This document shows positions 1-10,041 of a DNA stretch of 64,000 bases, one piece after another. Each line of letters opens with the position of its first letter. Position 1 is the stretch's first letter. The translations under genes were made by a program, and so were the position numbers. This stretch comes from Zarea fungicola (Eukaryota; Ascomycota; Sordariomycetes; Hypocreales; Cordycipitaceae). The stretch lies in assembly GCA_900169235.1 (NCBI GenBank), contig FWCC01000162.1, positions 1 through 64,000 on the forward strand. The letters are read 5' to 3'. The notes below the pieces were generated by a model. It saw only the letters and a list, made by a program, of their open reading frames with translations, was not told the DNA's origin and ran no database searches.

Positions 1-2828
1 GTTTTTTTGTCACCCCCTTGGCCAGATATCAGATGTATAGCTGGAACGAAGGTTATGCCCATATGTAGGTTGTCCCGCTGCCCTACGTTTACTAATAAGT
101 AATCTTTAGTACAAACTTAGATATATCGTGTGCGCTGGTCAGGTATAACTTTCCGAATGTGGACAAATTATAAAACAGCAGTTGACAAGACTGATGTCGG
201 TCAGGTCGCCTCGGATACCGCAGTCGATTCTTACAGGCACCGACGCAAAAGCTGTCAATGCTGGAAATATGGCTAGCGAAAGAAAATATCGGTCCTCTCT
301 CTCTCAGCATGAACTGGGTATACTGTTAACATTTTGCGTGCACTCAAACATCTGTACTGCTCGCCCTGTAACAGCGAACCTGATCTTCATATTCGCACAA
401 GAACACAGTTTGTCCAACTATACTGTTGACTGGTAGCCCCTCCTCGTCTGTGGATGTCAACGGCAACCCTGGTTCAATATGCAAGCCGAGAAGCACAGAC
501 ACCACCCTGTCAGCCCACAGAGCCCTCCACCCAAAGTTCTAACTAACTACCAGTAGGTTGCAGCGCAGGGCATCAAGCCCCCAAATGCCGGCATCCAGTG
601 TTTGTGCCGTTAAATCTCAGAACCATGGGGGGCCGGGCTTTAAAGAGTGCGCTCAAATACAAGATCTAAGAACTGACGGACATGCAAGCAATTGCAAATG
701 ATGCAGCGTATAGAGTGCTGGCTACAACTTTTGAGTCGGAAGCATGTCTGTGGGATGTGATTATTTGATGGTATATTGGAGGTACGCATACTGGTCATGG
801 CTGGCAGACGGACGAATGCAGAAGGCACGAAACAAGACACGAGTGCCAGGTTGGCCGCCTTATTAGCTAGCCTAGATCTCGATTGCACTCGATTTGGCGC
901 CATATGAGCATCACCACAAGTTTGAAGTTGGTTGCCAATAACTGATTTGGACTTCTGCACACTGACCACCACGCGGCAGCGTTTGGTTAACCTCGTTGCA
1001 GATCAGTTCCAAATTTGGGCAGTTGTTGGTTTCTGTGGGTGCAAACTGATGCTACCAGTACTTGGTAAACCGGTTGATGGTTGATGGGCTGGCCCGGGCT
1101 GGGCTGGGACTGTTTGCGACAGGGCAGGCAGGCAAAAACAGAGAGAAGAGGAGCCAAGCAACAGCAGCGGGTAGCGCCATGGCCATCGCCACAGCAAAGA
1201 CACGCTTATTACTCCGTAACTACTGCACGCTTCAACACACACCCGCTGCACTGCGCTGCGTGCGTTAGCGGATCGATCCCCCACCCGTGCAGGAAACCGA
1301 GAAGCAGGGTTGACACTAGACTGGTTCCCCCCAATTCTCCTCAAAACCCACTTGTTGGTGGTAGCCAAAAGCCAAAAGAGCATCGCGCGTCGTCATGGGC
1401 CAGAACGAGACGCGTTTACTTGACGGCTGGAGCGCGTCGTGAAAACTACCTGGTGCAAAGACAGGAAAGTTTCCCCCTAAAAATAGAGGTGAGAGGGAAC
1501 GTGGCAAAGTACTGAGTGCAAACCTCTGATGCATCAAGTTACGGTTACAGTGGGTGAGAGAGCGACAACTGACCGTATCACTACGGTGTACCAGTATGTC
1601 TGCATGGGGGAAAAGGAAAGAGAAGCCATAGAGACAATCAAGAATAGTCGTGTAATAAAGGAAGACAATATGCTGCTATACTTTGTTTTAGCACAATGCG
1701 GCATGCAAGTCAATGAGCACGCCCAACAAACAGACCATCAGCCACCAACGCCGTCCGAGATATCAGAGCTCAAAGAGCCAAAGACGAAATAATAAAAGAG
1801 CGGGACCAAGAAAGCGTCACAAGGCCGGGCTTGCAATTTTAGCTTTTTTCTGCGCCCAAATGCAGTTCCCCCTCCCTCGACTTTGACTCTGCCCACCGGA
1901 TGCGCTCGGCCTCTTATTGGTCGGATTAGCCCCCAAATAATTGCGCCTTTGATATGCACACCCCCTTTGACCCCTCTGACCCCTTCTTCACTATTCCTCT
2001 TTTGTCGATTCCAATTTGGTACTCTGTACACGCCCTTGTTTCCAGACTTTCGGGACACGCCCTCTGTGGCTTGTGATGGTGGGAGGACGGAGTACGGAGT
2101 AGACAGGTATCATCACGAACTCTCGACTACGCAGTACTCTTCGAAAGTGCCAAAAAGCCTCGTGACATCCATGACACAGCGGACAGCGCCACATTGAAGT
2201 TAAATTATGAGGAGAAGGCCGGCCAGAAGATGCGAATTGCGATCGTGGAGTCTACGGTTCCCGCGACCAAGAGCATGGAGGCAAGAATGGGATATCTTGG
2301 AGCTCGAAACGCCAAAGGAGAGAGACTCCTGGACTAGCCCCAAGTCACCCAACACGGCAGATTCCCATCTGGCAGCGGATCCAAGATGCAGCGCGGCGAG
2401 GAAACGGCGGTTGCTAAGCAGTATAAAGCGGAGCTTTGAGATGCTACTTGGCGCTCCAATCGCACTACTCGTACCCTTGCCTCCTGAACATATATAGTAT
2501 TCCTTGGCAGTCAAGTAGACAAAAATGACCGGCGACACTGCACATCGTCCTTATTCTTCTGATGCAAATCAAGAGCTTACCGGATTAGCTCTCACGCAGG
2601 AATTATATATCGGGTAAATATAGAGAAGCCATGAAAACGAAAGGTGGGTGCGTTGATATATGGCTTGGTGAGTAGGATGATGTATATAAATTTAGTATAT
2701 AAAATATTTTCTGGTTTACAAAGCGTCTTATTTACGCTAATCTAGGTTCCACGGTCACAAAGTATGCTTTTGCTCGCTATCAATACAATTTCTTGCTTCC
2801 ATGGCTTGTCAAACATCGAAACATTCGT
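1..2828. other. Intergenic region, no gene recognised
   Basis: No convincing coding sequence was found here. Open frames are short, overlap on both strands, mostly lack an ATG and resemble no family I know. The region contains low-complexity and CT-rich stretches (about 1860-2060). It is downstream of the fumarase gene, so its right end includes that gene's 3' UTR. Confidence 0.6.
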
Positions 2829-3307
2829 CTACAGCTTGTACTTGCTGGGGACAACCATGAGCTCTGGCTTGACAAGGGTATCAAACTCTTCCGAAGTAAG
2901 AGCCTTGAGCTCCATGGCGCTCTCCTTGAGGGTCAGGCCCTTCTTGTGCGCATTCTTGGCGACTTTGCTGGCCATGTCATAGCCAATCTTGGGGTTGAGG
3001 CAGGTGACCAGCATCAGACTGTTTCAAAAGAAAGAAAAACAATTAGCTTCAGATATGTCAAGTTGAGGATGATTTACTCTCTAATACGTACGATTCCTTC
3101 ATGATGCTGGCAATCTTTTCCTCGTTAGCCTGCAGGCCAGCAACAAGGTTCTTCTCAAAGGAGCGCATTCCGTCGGCTAGAATACGCGAGCTATGAAGAA
3201 GGTTGCGGATAATCAGGGGCTTGTAGACGTTCAGCTCAAACTGGCCGTTCATGCCGCCAATAGTAGTAGCAACATTGTTGCCCATGACCTGAGCGCAGAC
3301 CATGGTG

Positions 3308-3348
<41 letters not shown>

Positions 3349-4664
3349 GCTGCTACCGGGTTCGTTCTCGGGCAAGACAAGCTCGCCAAGGCCGCAGCGA
3401 GGGCCGCTGCCGAGGTAGCGGATGTCCTGAGCAATCTTGGTCAGAGAGCCAGCGACGGTGTTGAGGCTGCCGTGGGCCTGGACAATGGCATCGTGGGCGG
3501 CGAGAGCCTCAAACTTGTTGGGGGCTGTGTGGAACTGAGTGCCGGTCATCTTGGTGACCTCCTCGGCAATGGCCTCGGCAAAGCCCTCAAAGGTGTTGAT
3601 GCCGGTGCCGACAGCGGTACCACCTTGGGCAAGGAGACGGAGATCGGGCAGGGAGCCCTCGACGCGCTTGATGCCAAAGTCGAGCTGGGCCACGTAGCCG
3701 GAGAACTCCTGGGCGAGGGTAAGAGGGGTTGCATCCTGCAAGTGGGTGCGGCCAATCTTGATAATCTTCTTGGCTTCGAAATCGTCGACCTTGGCCTGGA
3801 GAGCAGCGCGGAGGCTGCGCATGGCGGGGAGGAGCTCGCCCTCGAGCTCGAGAACAGCGGCGATGTGCATGACGGTCGGGAAGGTGTCGTTGGACGAGGC
3901 ACTGCGGTTGACGTGGTCGTTGGGGTGGACAGGAGACTTGCTGCCCATCTTGCCGCCGAGGATCTCAATGGCACGGTTGGAAATGACTTCGTTGGCATTC
4001 ATGTTGGACTGAGTACCGGAGCCAGTCTGCCAGACGACGAGGGGGAAGTGGTCCATGAGCTTGCCATCGGCGACTTCTTTGGCGGCTTGCTGGATGGCTT
4101 GGCCAATCTTGGGATCTATATGGGAACAGCGGCATGCAAGTTAGTAGCCAGTCAATTGGAAATTGTAGCGCAATCAACTATAGGTTGCGTCTTTTTCAAC
4201 CCTTCGGTTGTACATGGCCCGTCCTTGCGCCGACAAGGCCAAAGATGTCACACCAGGTCACAATGGGGACGGAATAACGTACCAAGGCCGTATCGAATGT
4301 TTACAGTAGCAGCAGCACCCTTGAGGATACCAAAAGCCTTGACAATGGGGGGAGGCATGCGATCCTGAGGCTGGTTGATGCGGAAGTTCTCAAGAGATCG
4401 TTCGGTTTGGGCACCCCAGTACTTGTCGCCAGGGACCTGGATCTCGCCAAAGGCGTCGCTCTCGGTACGGGTAGAGGCCATTCTGATGGGATTGCTGTGG
4501 AATGCTCGTTGCTGCAAAGACGGGAGCTGTTGGCGACTGTGAAGCTGCGGGGTGAAGGCGGCCTTATATGTGGGCGCCGCTGCGTTGATTCTGGAGCTCC
4601 TCGGCAAGCACGAGGATGCAACGCCCGCCACAGAAGTGACACGGCGACTAGTTGCTCGAAGCAT
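2829..4664 (-). CDS. FUM1: Fumarate hydratase, class II, mitochondrial
   Basis: Interconverts fumarate and L-malate in the TCA cycle; a class II fumarase of the fumarase/aspartase superfamily. Exons on the minus strand are 4664-4283, 4115-3092 and 3018-2829 (531 residues), separated by introns of 167 and 73 nt. The N-terminus (about 60 residues) is rich in Arg, Ser and Ala and lacks acidic residues, as expected of a mitochondrial presequence. The mature part begins near [20 protein letters not shown]. The class signature [13 protein letters not shown] is present, as are the substrate-binding segments [10 protein letters not shown] and [11 protein letters not shown]. The start was set at ATG 4664; a second in-frame ATG at codon 62 (4481) lies exactly between presequence and enzyme. 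It is transcribed away from the WHI3-like gene. Confidence 0.97.
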
Positions 4665-6483
4665 GATTTGGCAGTTTGGTTTTTTTTTTTTAGCCTTGTG
4701 AAAGATGCAAGAAAATGCGCCCAAAAAAATCGCTTAAATGCAATGCGCCGATAATCTATGAAACCTCCTGAGTCTCTTTGAAGCAGTACGGAGTACAGTA
4801 ATTCAATTTTTTTTTTCCCTTGTTGAAGTAAGTAATACCGGCAAACGAGCGGGTCATTTTCGTATAAATTATATTTCCGATCCATTTTCGTTGGGACCAT
4901 TATGCTGGGGTTGAATCAGCCAGCAGGGTTAGGGTTATCAGCATACAAAATGGCTGACTAACGCGTAGAAACACAGTTGACAGCCAGAAAAAAAAATGGT
5001 GGGCTTACCACCCCCTCCTCCCCCCCAAGATACCACCGTGGCTAGTGGCTGAGGACGCCTCGGAAGCTTGAAGCCAGAAGTGGATCAAGTTCTGGGACAC
5101 GCCCTGCACGCTAAGAAGCCTCCCAGTCCAGACTAGAACAGTGCCAATGTGCAGGCTAGCTGCCGTGGAGAGAGAAAAGAGGGTGTAGTGTAGTGGTAAG
5201 TGGTGCAGTGGAGTGGTGGTGTGGTGGTATTGCGTGTTTGTGTGCCTAGAATCTGGTACCGGAACCACGGGGGAGCGAGGACTTGACACTCAGCAGAAAG
5301 AACGAGGATGGACGAGAAGCAGGGCCAGAACGAAAAAGACTGGCCGCGCCCGCCATCCGCCACGTTGGTAGCCACTGGCGCGCTCTGTCAGTCTTGGACG
5401 AGACTATGGTGCTAGGGCTGTCCACTGTTGGGACAGAAGCTACACGGCAGAGCACGCTTACCACGGCAGAAATGGAGGTATTTCCCTGTCGCGCCCGCCG
5501 CCTCCGCCCGCTGGGTGCTTGCTGTGCTCACCACAAGCCCATCCACATCCCACCACGCCCACCCCCCTCCCTCTTCAAAGCCCAAGGCCCACGTCCCTCT
5601 CGCCTCGCCCTGCCTGCATCCTGCGACATGCAGCCTGCCTGCCTTGCCTCTGCTGCTTCCTGCTCCCGCCGCCGCCCTGTGGCGCGCCTCTTGCTCTCAT
5701 CTGCCGTCTCTACCTTTTGCCCTCTGCATCCTCAAACTCTCTTGTTTCTCGATATTTTTTCCTTGACTCTATATATATTCTCGCATCACGTATCCCTGCC
5801 TCGTCTGGTTTCGTTTACATCTGCCTCCCACCCGAAACTGGCATTCGTCGCCCGACCCCTCTTTCCGCAACACTCTCGTTCCAGCTTGTCCATCGCCACT
5901 ATTTCATCCCTTGGCCGACCGTGCATTTCATCACTCGCAACCGCGCGCCGACTTGAACCTACACTACCGAGACGCGATTTTTTTCTTCTTCGCCAGCCGC
6001 AGACTCTCGGTCTTTTTTTTTTTTTACTATAATCTCTCGTGGCTTTTAGTAATAAAAAAAATCGAGCCCCTCTCGCCTCAACATTTCCGCGCACAACTCC
6101 GGCCGCCTGCAAACGTCCTAGTCATCGCGATCGCGTTTGCCAGTCGCAATCGAGCCACCACAACCCCTCGACCGCGCACCGACGGGCATATCCTTTAATC
6201 CATCCTACCCGAGTATTTTCGTCATCAGAAATACTACTATTCTTTTGCGCCTTGACAGCGACAACTCTTGCGACGCGACTAACTCGTCCGCCATTATCTT
6301 TGTCCCTCCACCAATTTTTTTGCGACTGCCCTTTTGCGATCGGAACAGGGAACCTGCGCTAGCGCGACTGCACCGTTCCCATTTGCGACGACCATTCCTG
6401 TCGCATTCCTGTCCCACAGCGTCATCGTTGCCACCCAGACATCCCCCTCTGCATCAAAATCGCATGCACCTTACCTTCGGGCC
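4665..6483. promoter_or_regulatory. Divergent promoter region and long CT-rich 5' leader
   Basis: This 1.8 kb stretch separates the divergent fumarase and WHI3-like genes. It holds poly-T/poly-A tracts near 4680 and 4807, a double telomere-like repeat at 4925-4937, a GT-rich low-complexity block at about 5178-5235, and a strongly pyrimidine-rich stretch from about 5480 to 6480 typical of core promoters and long leaders of well-expressed filamentous fungal genes. Open frames within it are low-complexity Pro/Ser/Ala-rich and not believable as genes. A 5' UTR intron cannot be excluded. Confidence 0.5.
4925..4937 (+). repeat. Telomere-like TTAGGG double repeat
   Basis: Reads AGGGTTAGGGTTA, two units of the fungal telomere repeat, in the fumarase/WHI3-like intergenic region. 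It could be an interstitial telomeric remnant or a regulatory telo-box; two units alone may also be chance. Confidence 0.4.
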
Positions 6484-8295
6484 ATGAACAACGGCCACAA
6501 TTTGTCGCCGACTCAACCTCTAGTTGGCTCCAACAACGACTCCGCATCCTCATCGCAGTCCAAGCGCTCAAGTCCTTTCCCGCCTTCTACAGGCGTAGAA
6601 ATCGGTCACATGGCCGCCACTGCATTTCCCAACACAACACATGCTTTTAGGCCCGCCACCTCAGGCCAAACAACCCGCAACTTCGCCATGAACAGCAACC
6701 CGTTTGATCGTCAGCAGGCACAGCCTGTCGGCACCCCATTCTCCAGCTCCCCCGCGCCATCCGTTCGCGTCTTGATTCGACGTCTACCGCTCAACTCCTC
6801 CCAGGAGTCACTGCGGCTCATGTTTGTCTGGTCCCAGGAACTCATCGACATCGAACTGCTCTCACCAGACACGTCCGAAGACGACGGCTTCCGGTCGGCC
6901 CTCCTTCGCTTCAAGACGATGAAGGGTGCCACCGAGGCCAAGAACATGCTCGACGGCCGCGCCAACATCTCCAACGACGCTCAGATGATTGTCGAGATTC
7001 TCAACGCCAGCCCTACCAACGGTCGTCGCCGTACCGAGCTCGGTTTGCCTGCTACAAATGGCCATATCCCAACCTCGGCCGCTCCCGGAGGCCCCTCGGC
7101 CACCCGTCAGCAGTCCCAGTTTGGCGCTTCTTTCCAGTCTGTCGAGACTTCCGCCATCTTTCCTGGTAACGAGTTTATCCCTGGCGAAAACGGCTCTCAT
7201 TTCCAAAACTTCTTCTCCCCGCAGTCGCCCATTGGCAACCACCTCAACCAAACGGCTGATCGCACCCGCATATCCAGCAAGACGCTCATCAGTGGAGATT
7301 ATACCGACGACGATGACACTAGTAAACTCTTGAATGATCCTGTGGCCTATGCCGAGAGCAACGCATCCCAAACCAGCAATTTCCAGCGCCGTGCAACTGC
7401 CCCTCAGATCCCTGTTGGTCGCATGGCCAACCTGTCGCTCGGCACCAACTCTCCTCCCGGAGCTTCGTCGCTGCCCCAGCACATGAACTCGCTCTCGCCT
7501 GTTAACAGCACACCAAGCATGGTCTTCAACAATGCTGCTGCTGCTGCTCCTTCTTCTGCTGGCCCGCATTTCCCGAGACATAACTTTCCTCCCGTGAATC
7601 CGGCCGACCAGAACCCACCATGCAACACTTTGTACGTTGGCAATCTGCCAGTCGACACCTCCGAGGAAGAACTCAAGGCCATGTTCTCAAAGCAGCGAGG
7701 CTACAAGCGTCTATGTTTCCGGGCCAAGCAAAATGGCCCAATGTGCTTTGTCGAGTTTGAGGACATTTCGTTCGCCACCAAGGCTCTTAACGAGCTCTAT
7801 GGCCAACCCCTGCACAACAGTGTCAAGGGTGGTGTTCGCCTGAGCTTCTCCAAGAATCCCTTGGGAGTCCGATCTGGTCAGGTCCCCGCGCAGTCCTCGA
7901 CTATGCAAATGCCCAATGTCAACGGCATCGCTAACGGGCCCGTCAACGGCTTCGCAAGCACTGGGCCCCCTCCTGGCTTGTCTGCCCCGCCTGGCTTGGG
8001 AGCTGGTCGATCCAACTTCAATGCGAACGGCAACCCTGTCGGCAACAACACCGGCAACCAGCGACAGTTTGGCTACCCCGGCTTCCCTGGTGCCACGAAC
8101 AATCCTTGGAACACGCCCTCTTATGCCAATAGCACAGCACTGAATGGCACGCCTAACGGGAACCACAACGGCCTTCAGAACGGCTACCAGAATAGTTACC
8201 AGAATGGCCTTACGCATGGTCACCAAAATGGTAACCACGTTGGCAGCTCTAACGGTCACTCAAACTACCCGCCCCGCCATTTCCAGGGCAGGTAA
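6484..8295 (+). CDS. whi3: RNA-binding protein, WHI3/Scw1 family (two RRMs)
   Basis: Predicted cytoplasmic mRNA-binding protein related to yeast Whi3 and fission yeast Scw1, which control localisation and translation of cell-cycle, polarity and cell-wall transcripts. It is a single exon of 603 residues. The open frame extends upstream, but the first ATG is at 6484 (MNNGHNLSP). An N-terminal RRM lies near residues 93-173 (RNP2-like VRVLIRRLP). The well-conserved C-terminal RRM lies near 378-462, with RNP2 TLYVGNLP, RNP1-like NGPMCFVEFED and the family hallmark SFSKNPLGVRSG. The linker is Ser/Pro/Asn-rich with an Ala run coded by GCT repeats near 7530. The tail (about 463-603) is dominated by Asn-Gly and Gln-Asn-Gly repeats, a prion-like composition consistent with condensate formation (inference). 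Confidence 0.93.
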   Translation: MNNGHNLSPTQPLVGSNNDSASSSQSKRSSPFPPSTGVEIGHMAATAFPNTTHAFRPATSGQTTRNFAMNSNPFDRQQAQPVGTPFSSSPAPSVRVLIRRLPLNSSQESLRLMFVWSQELIDIELLSPDTSEDDGFRSALLRFKTMKGATEAKNMLDGRANISNDAQMIVEILNASPTNGRRRTELGLPATNGHIPTSAAPGGPSATRQQSQFGASFQSVETSAIFPGNEFIPGENGSHFQNFFSPQSPIGNHLNQTADRTRISSKTLISGDYTDDDDTSKLLNDPVAYAESNASQTSNFQRRATAPQIPVGRMANLSLGTNSPPGASSLPQHMNSLSPVNSTPSMVFNNAAAAAPSSAGPHFPRHNFPPVNPADQNPPCNTLYVGNLPVDTSEEELKAMFSKQRGYKRLCFRAKQNGPMCFVEFEDISFATKALNELYGQPLHNSVKGGVRLSFSKNPLGVRSGQVPAQSSTMQMPNVNGIANGPVNGFASTGPPPGLSAPPGLGAGRSNFNANGNPVGNNTGNQRQFGYPGFPGATNNPWNTPSYANSTALNGTPNGNHNGLQNGYQNSYQNGLTHGHQNGNHVGSSNGHSNYPPRHFQGR

Positions 8296-10041
8296 TCCAC
8301 ACAGCTCTTGAAGCACGACTTGCGCGTCTTTTCGTCGGAGCACATTTGCAATTTTGTTTTATTGGCATTGGCATAAGATTGGTCGACTTATACCACCGTC
8401 ACGCGACCAGCATGAAGAATGATATTTTAGTTATGTTTACTTTTCGACGTCGATTTCAGCAACAGAACAAGATTTATTTGGAGTGTCAAGGCTCATAGCG
8501 GCAATGTTCACAATGGATTCAGTATCCAACCCAAACTCAAAAAAAAAAAAAGATTCAGCATGTTTTATTGGAGTATTTTCTTGATTTCATTTCATCAAAC
8601 GGACCCTGGAGGAATGACATCAAGCCACCAGGAGCCTCGCCCTCTCGTTGCGGGCGTCAGTCATATGAACACATGCGATGAGAACAACACGGATAATTGG
8701 ATGGTTCAAAGCACAAATACGCGAACTTGCTTGTTTTCGTACCTTGGGAGGCGGCAACTTGCGGTTCTCGGGTATATTTGCATAGGAAGAGAGGATGTAC
8801 GGGCATCTCCAAAAGACTGGAGATTATACACAAGACTCGGCGCATCTCGGCGCAGCTTTTATTTCCCTTCTATTCTGCGACAGGTTTCGCAACCTTTTCA
8901 TTCGGCTCCTTCGTTCTCACACAAAGTCCCGAGATTTTTTCTTCTTAACTCACTTCTTCTTACAACGGGGAAAACAAAATGGTTATATTGGATTCAAGCT
9001 GCTATTTTCTTTGTTTCACGGTACACAAAACAGACAATGCGGATTATACCCCCAGCATTAACAAGGGCCTGGCATGCGCAATCCTGCTCCCCTTGGTTAC
9101 AAAAAAAACAGGTGCTTGTGTTTGCCTCTCTCTTCACTTTTTTTTGTTGCCCACATTGCCTGTTTTTATCAGTTGGGTGTTTAAGGAGCCGTCTTTCTTT
9201 TTGATCATGGGAGCATTACAAAGTTATCAGGACTTTGATGGGAAGTGTAGCGGACATGGCCTTGTTTTTCTGCATGTCGACGCAGCTTTTTGGACTTTTT
9301 TTTGAACTTTTATTATTATGGAAATCATGGCTCTGGAGCAAGGAACGCCAACTTTTGCGTTGAGGGTTGATTTGTCGGTATTGAATTCTTCTTATCTGGT
9401 ACTTGGTTTTTTAATTTGTTTTTCGTTTCCGTTTCCCCTCGGTTTAATTTTTGTTGTTTTAGCACTTGATTCCCCCCTTTTGTTTCAATCGTTGATATGG
9501 TGATGGTTTTCTTCTTGAGGGGCCTTGTATGCAAAAATGTCATTGACAGGCGAGAGCCTCCTTTTTCCTCACGATGTTAATCCTTGGAATTAGGTTTTCC
9601 GGTTATCCTCTTCTGTCATGTTTTTCTACACAGTCAACCTCCTTATTATACACTCAGTTTTATCAGCATTGGGAACATAGCGCAAATGGTTAATTTCTTT
9701 TCTTTCTCCCTCGAGATTCCGTCTTTTTGATGCTACTGGAATTTTGGTCATATTCTGAGGGAGGTTTTCTTTCCCTCCTTGAGGTAGTTGGCTGCTTTTT
9801 GTAGGGGTGGTTTTTTTTCTTTTCATCATCATTCCTGTCTTAGTATATTTCTACAGCTTGGTTTCAAGAGTACAGCAGGGTTTGTCTGTCTTGTTTTTTT
9901 TTGTACTTGTGCGGAACAAGTTTAGAGCAGCGAAGAGCAATGTATGATGCATGTATGCGATTAAAAAAATCTGTGTTAAATATGGCCCATTCATGTGATT
10001 TGTATAATACAGTTTGATGGTGAACTGGTGACGTCAGACGG
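8296..10041. other. Intergenic, T-rich, no gene recognised
   Basis: Contains the 3' UTR of the WHI3-like gene and the region downstream of the convergent Zn2Cys6 gene. It is very T-rich on the plus strand with repeated T tracts between 9100 and 9900. The longest open frames (for example 8560-9204) lack an ATG at a sensible place, have no family resemblance and owe their Phe/Leu richness to the T tracts. Confidence 0.6.

Noticed and set aside
3193..4368. 391-codon plus-strand frame across the fumarase gene
   Set aside because: Antisense shadow of biased codons in the fumarase exon; Gly/Ala/Val/Leu-rich without motif, and the fumarase on the other strand is certain.
5283..6032. 249-codon frame upstream of the WHI3-like gene
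   Set aside because: Low-complexity CT-rich leader; no family, and its Ser/Pro/Leu content follows from base composition.
8560..9204. 214-codon plus-strand frame in the WHI3-like 3' region
   Set aside because: T-rich DNA giving a Phe/Leu/Ser-rich frame; no recognisable protein.
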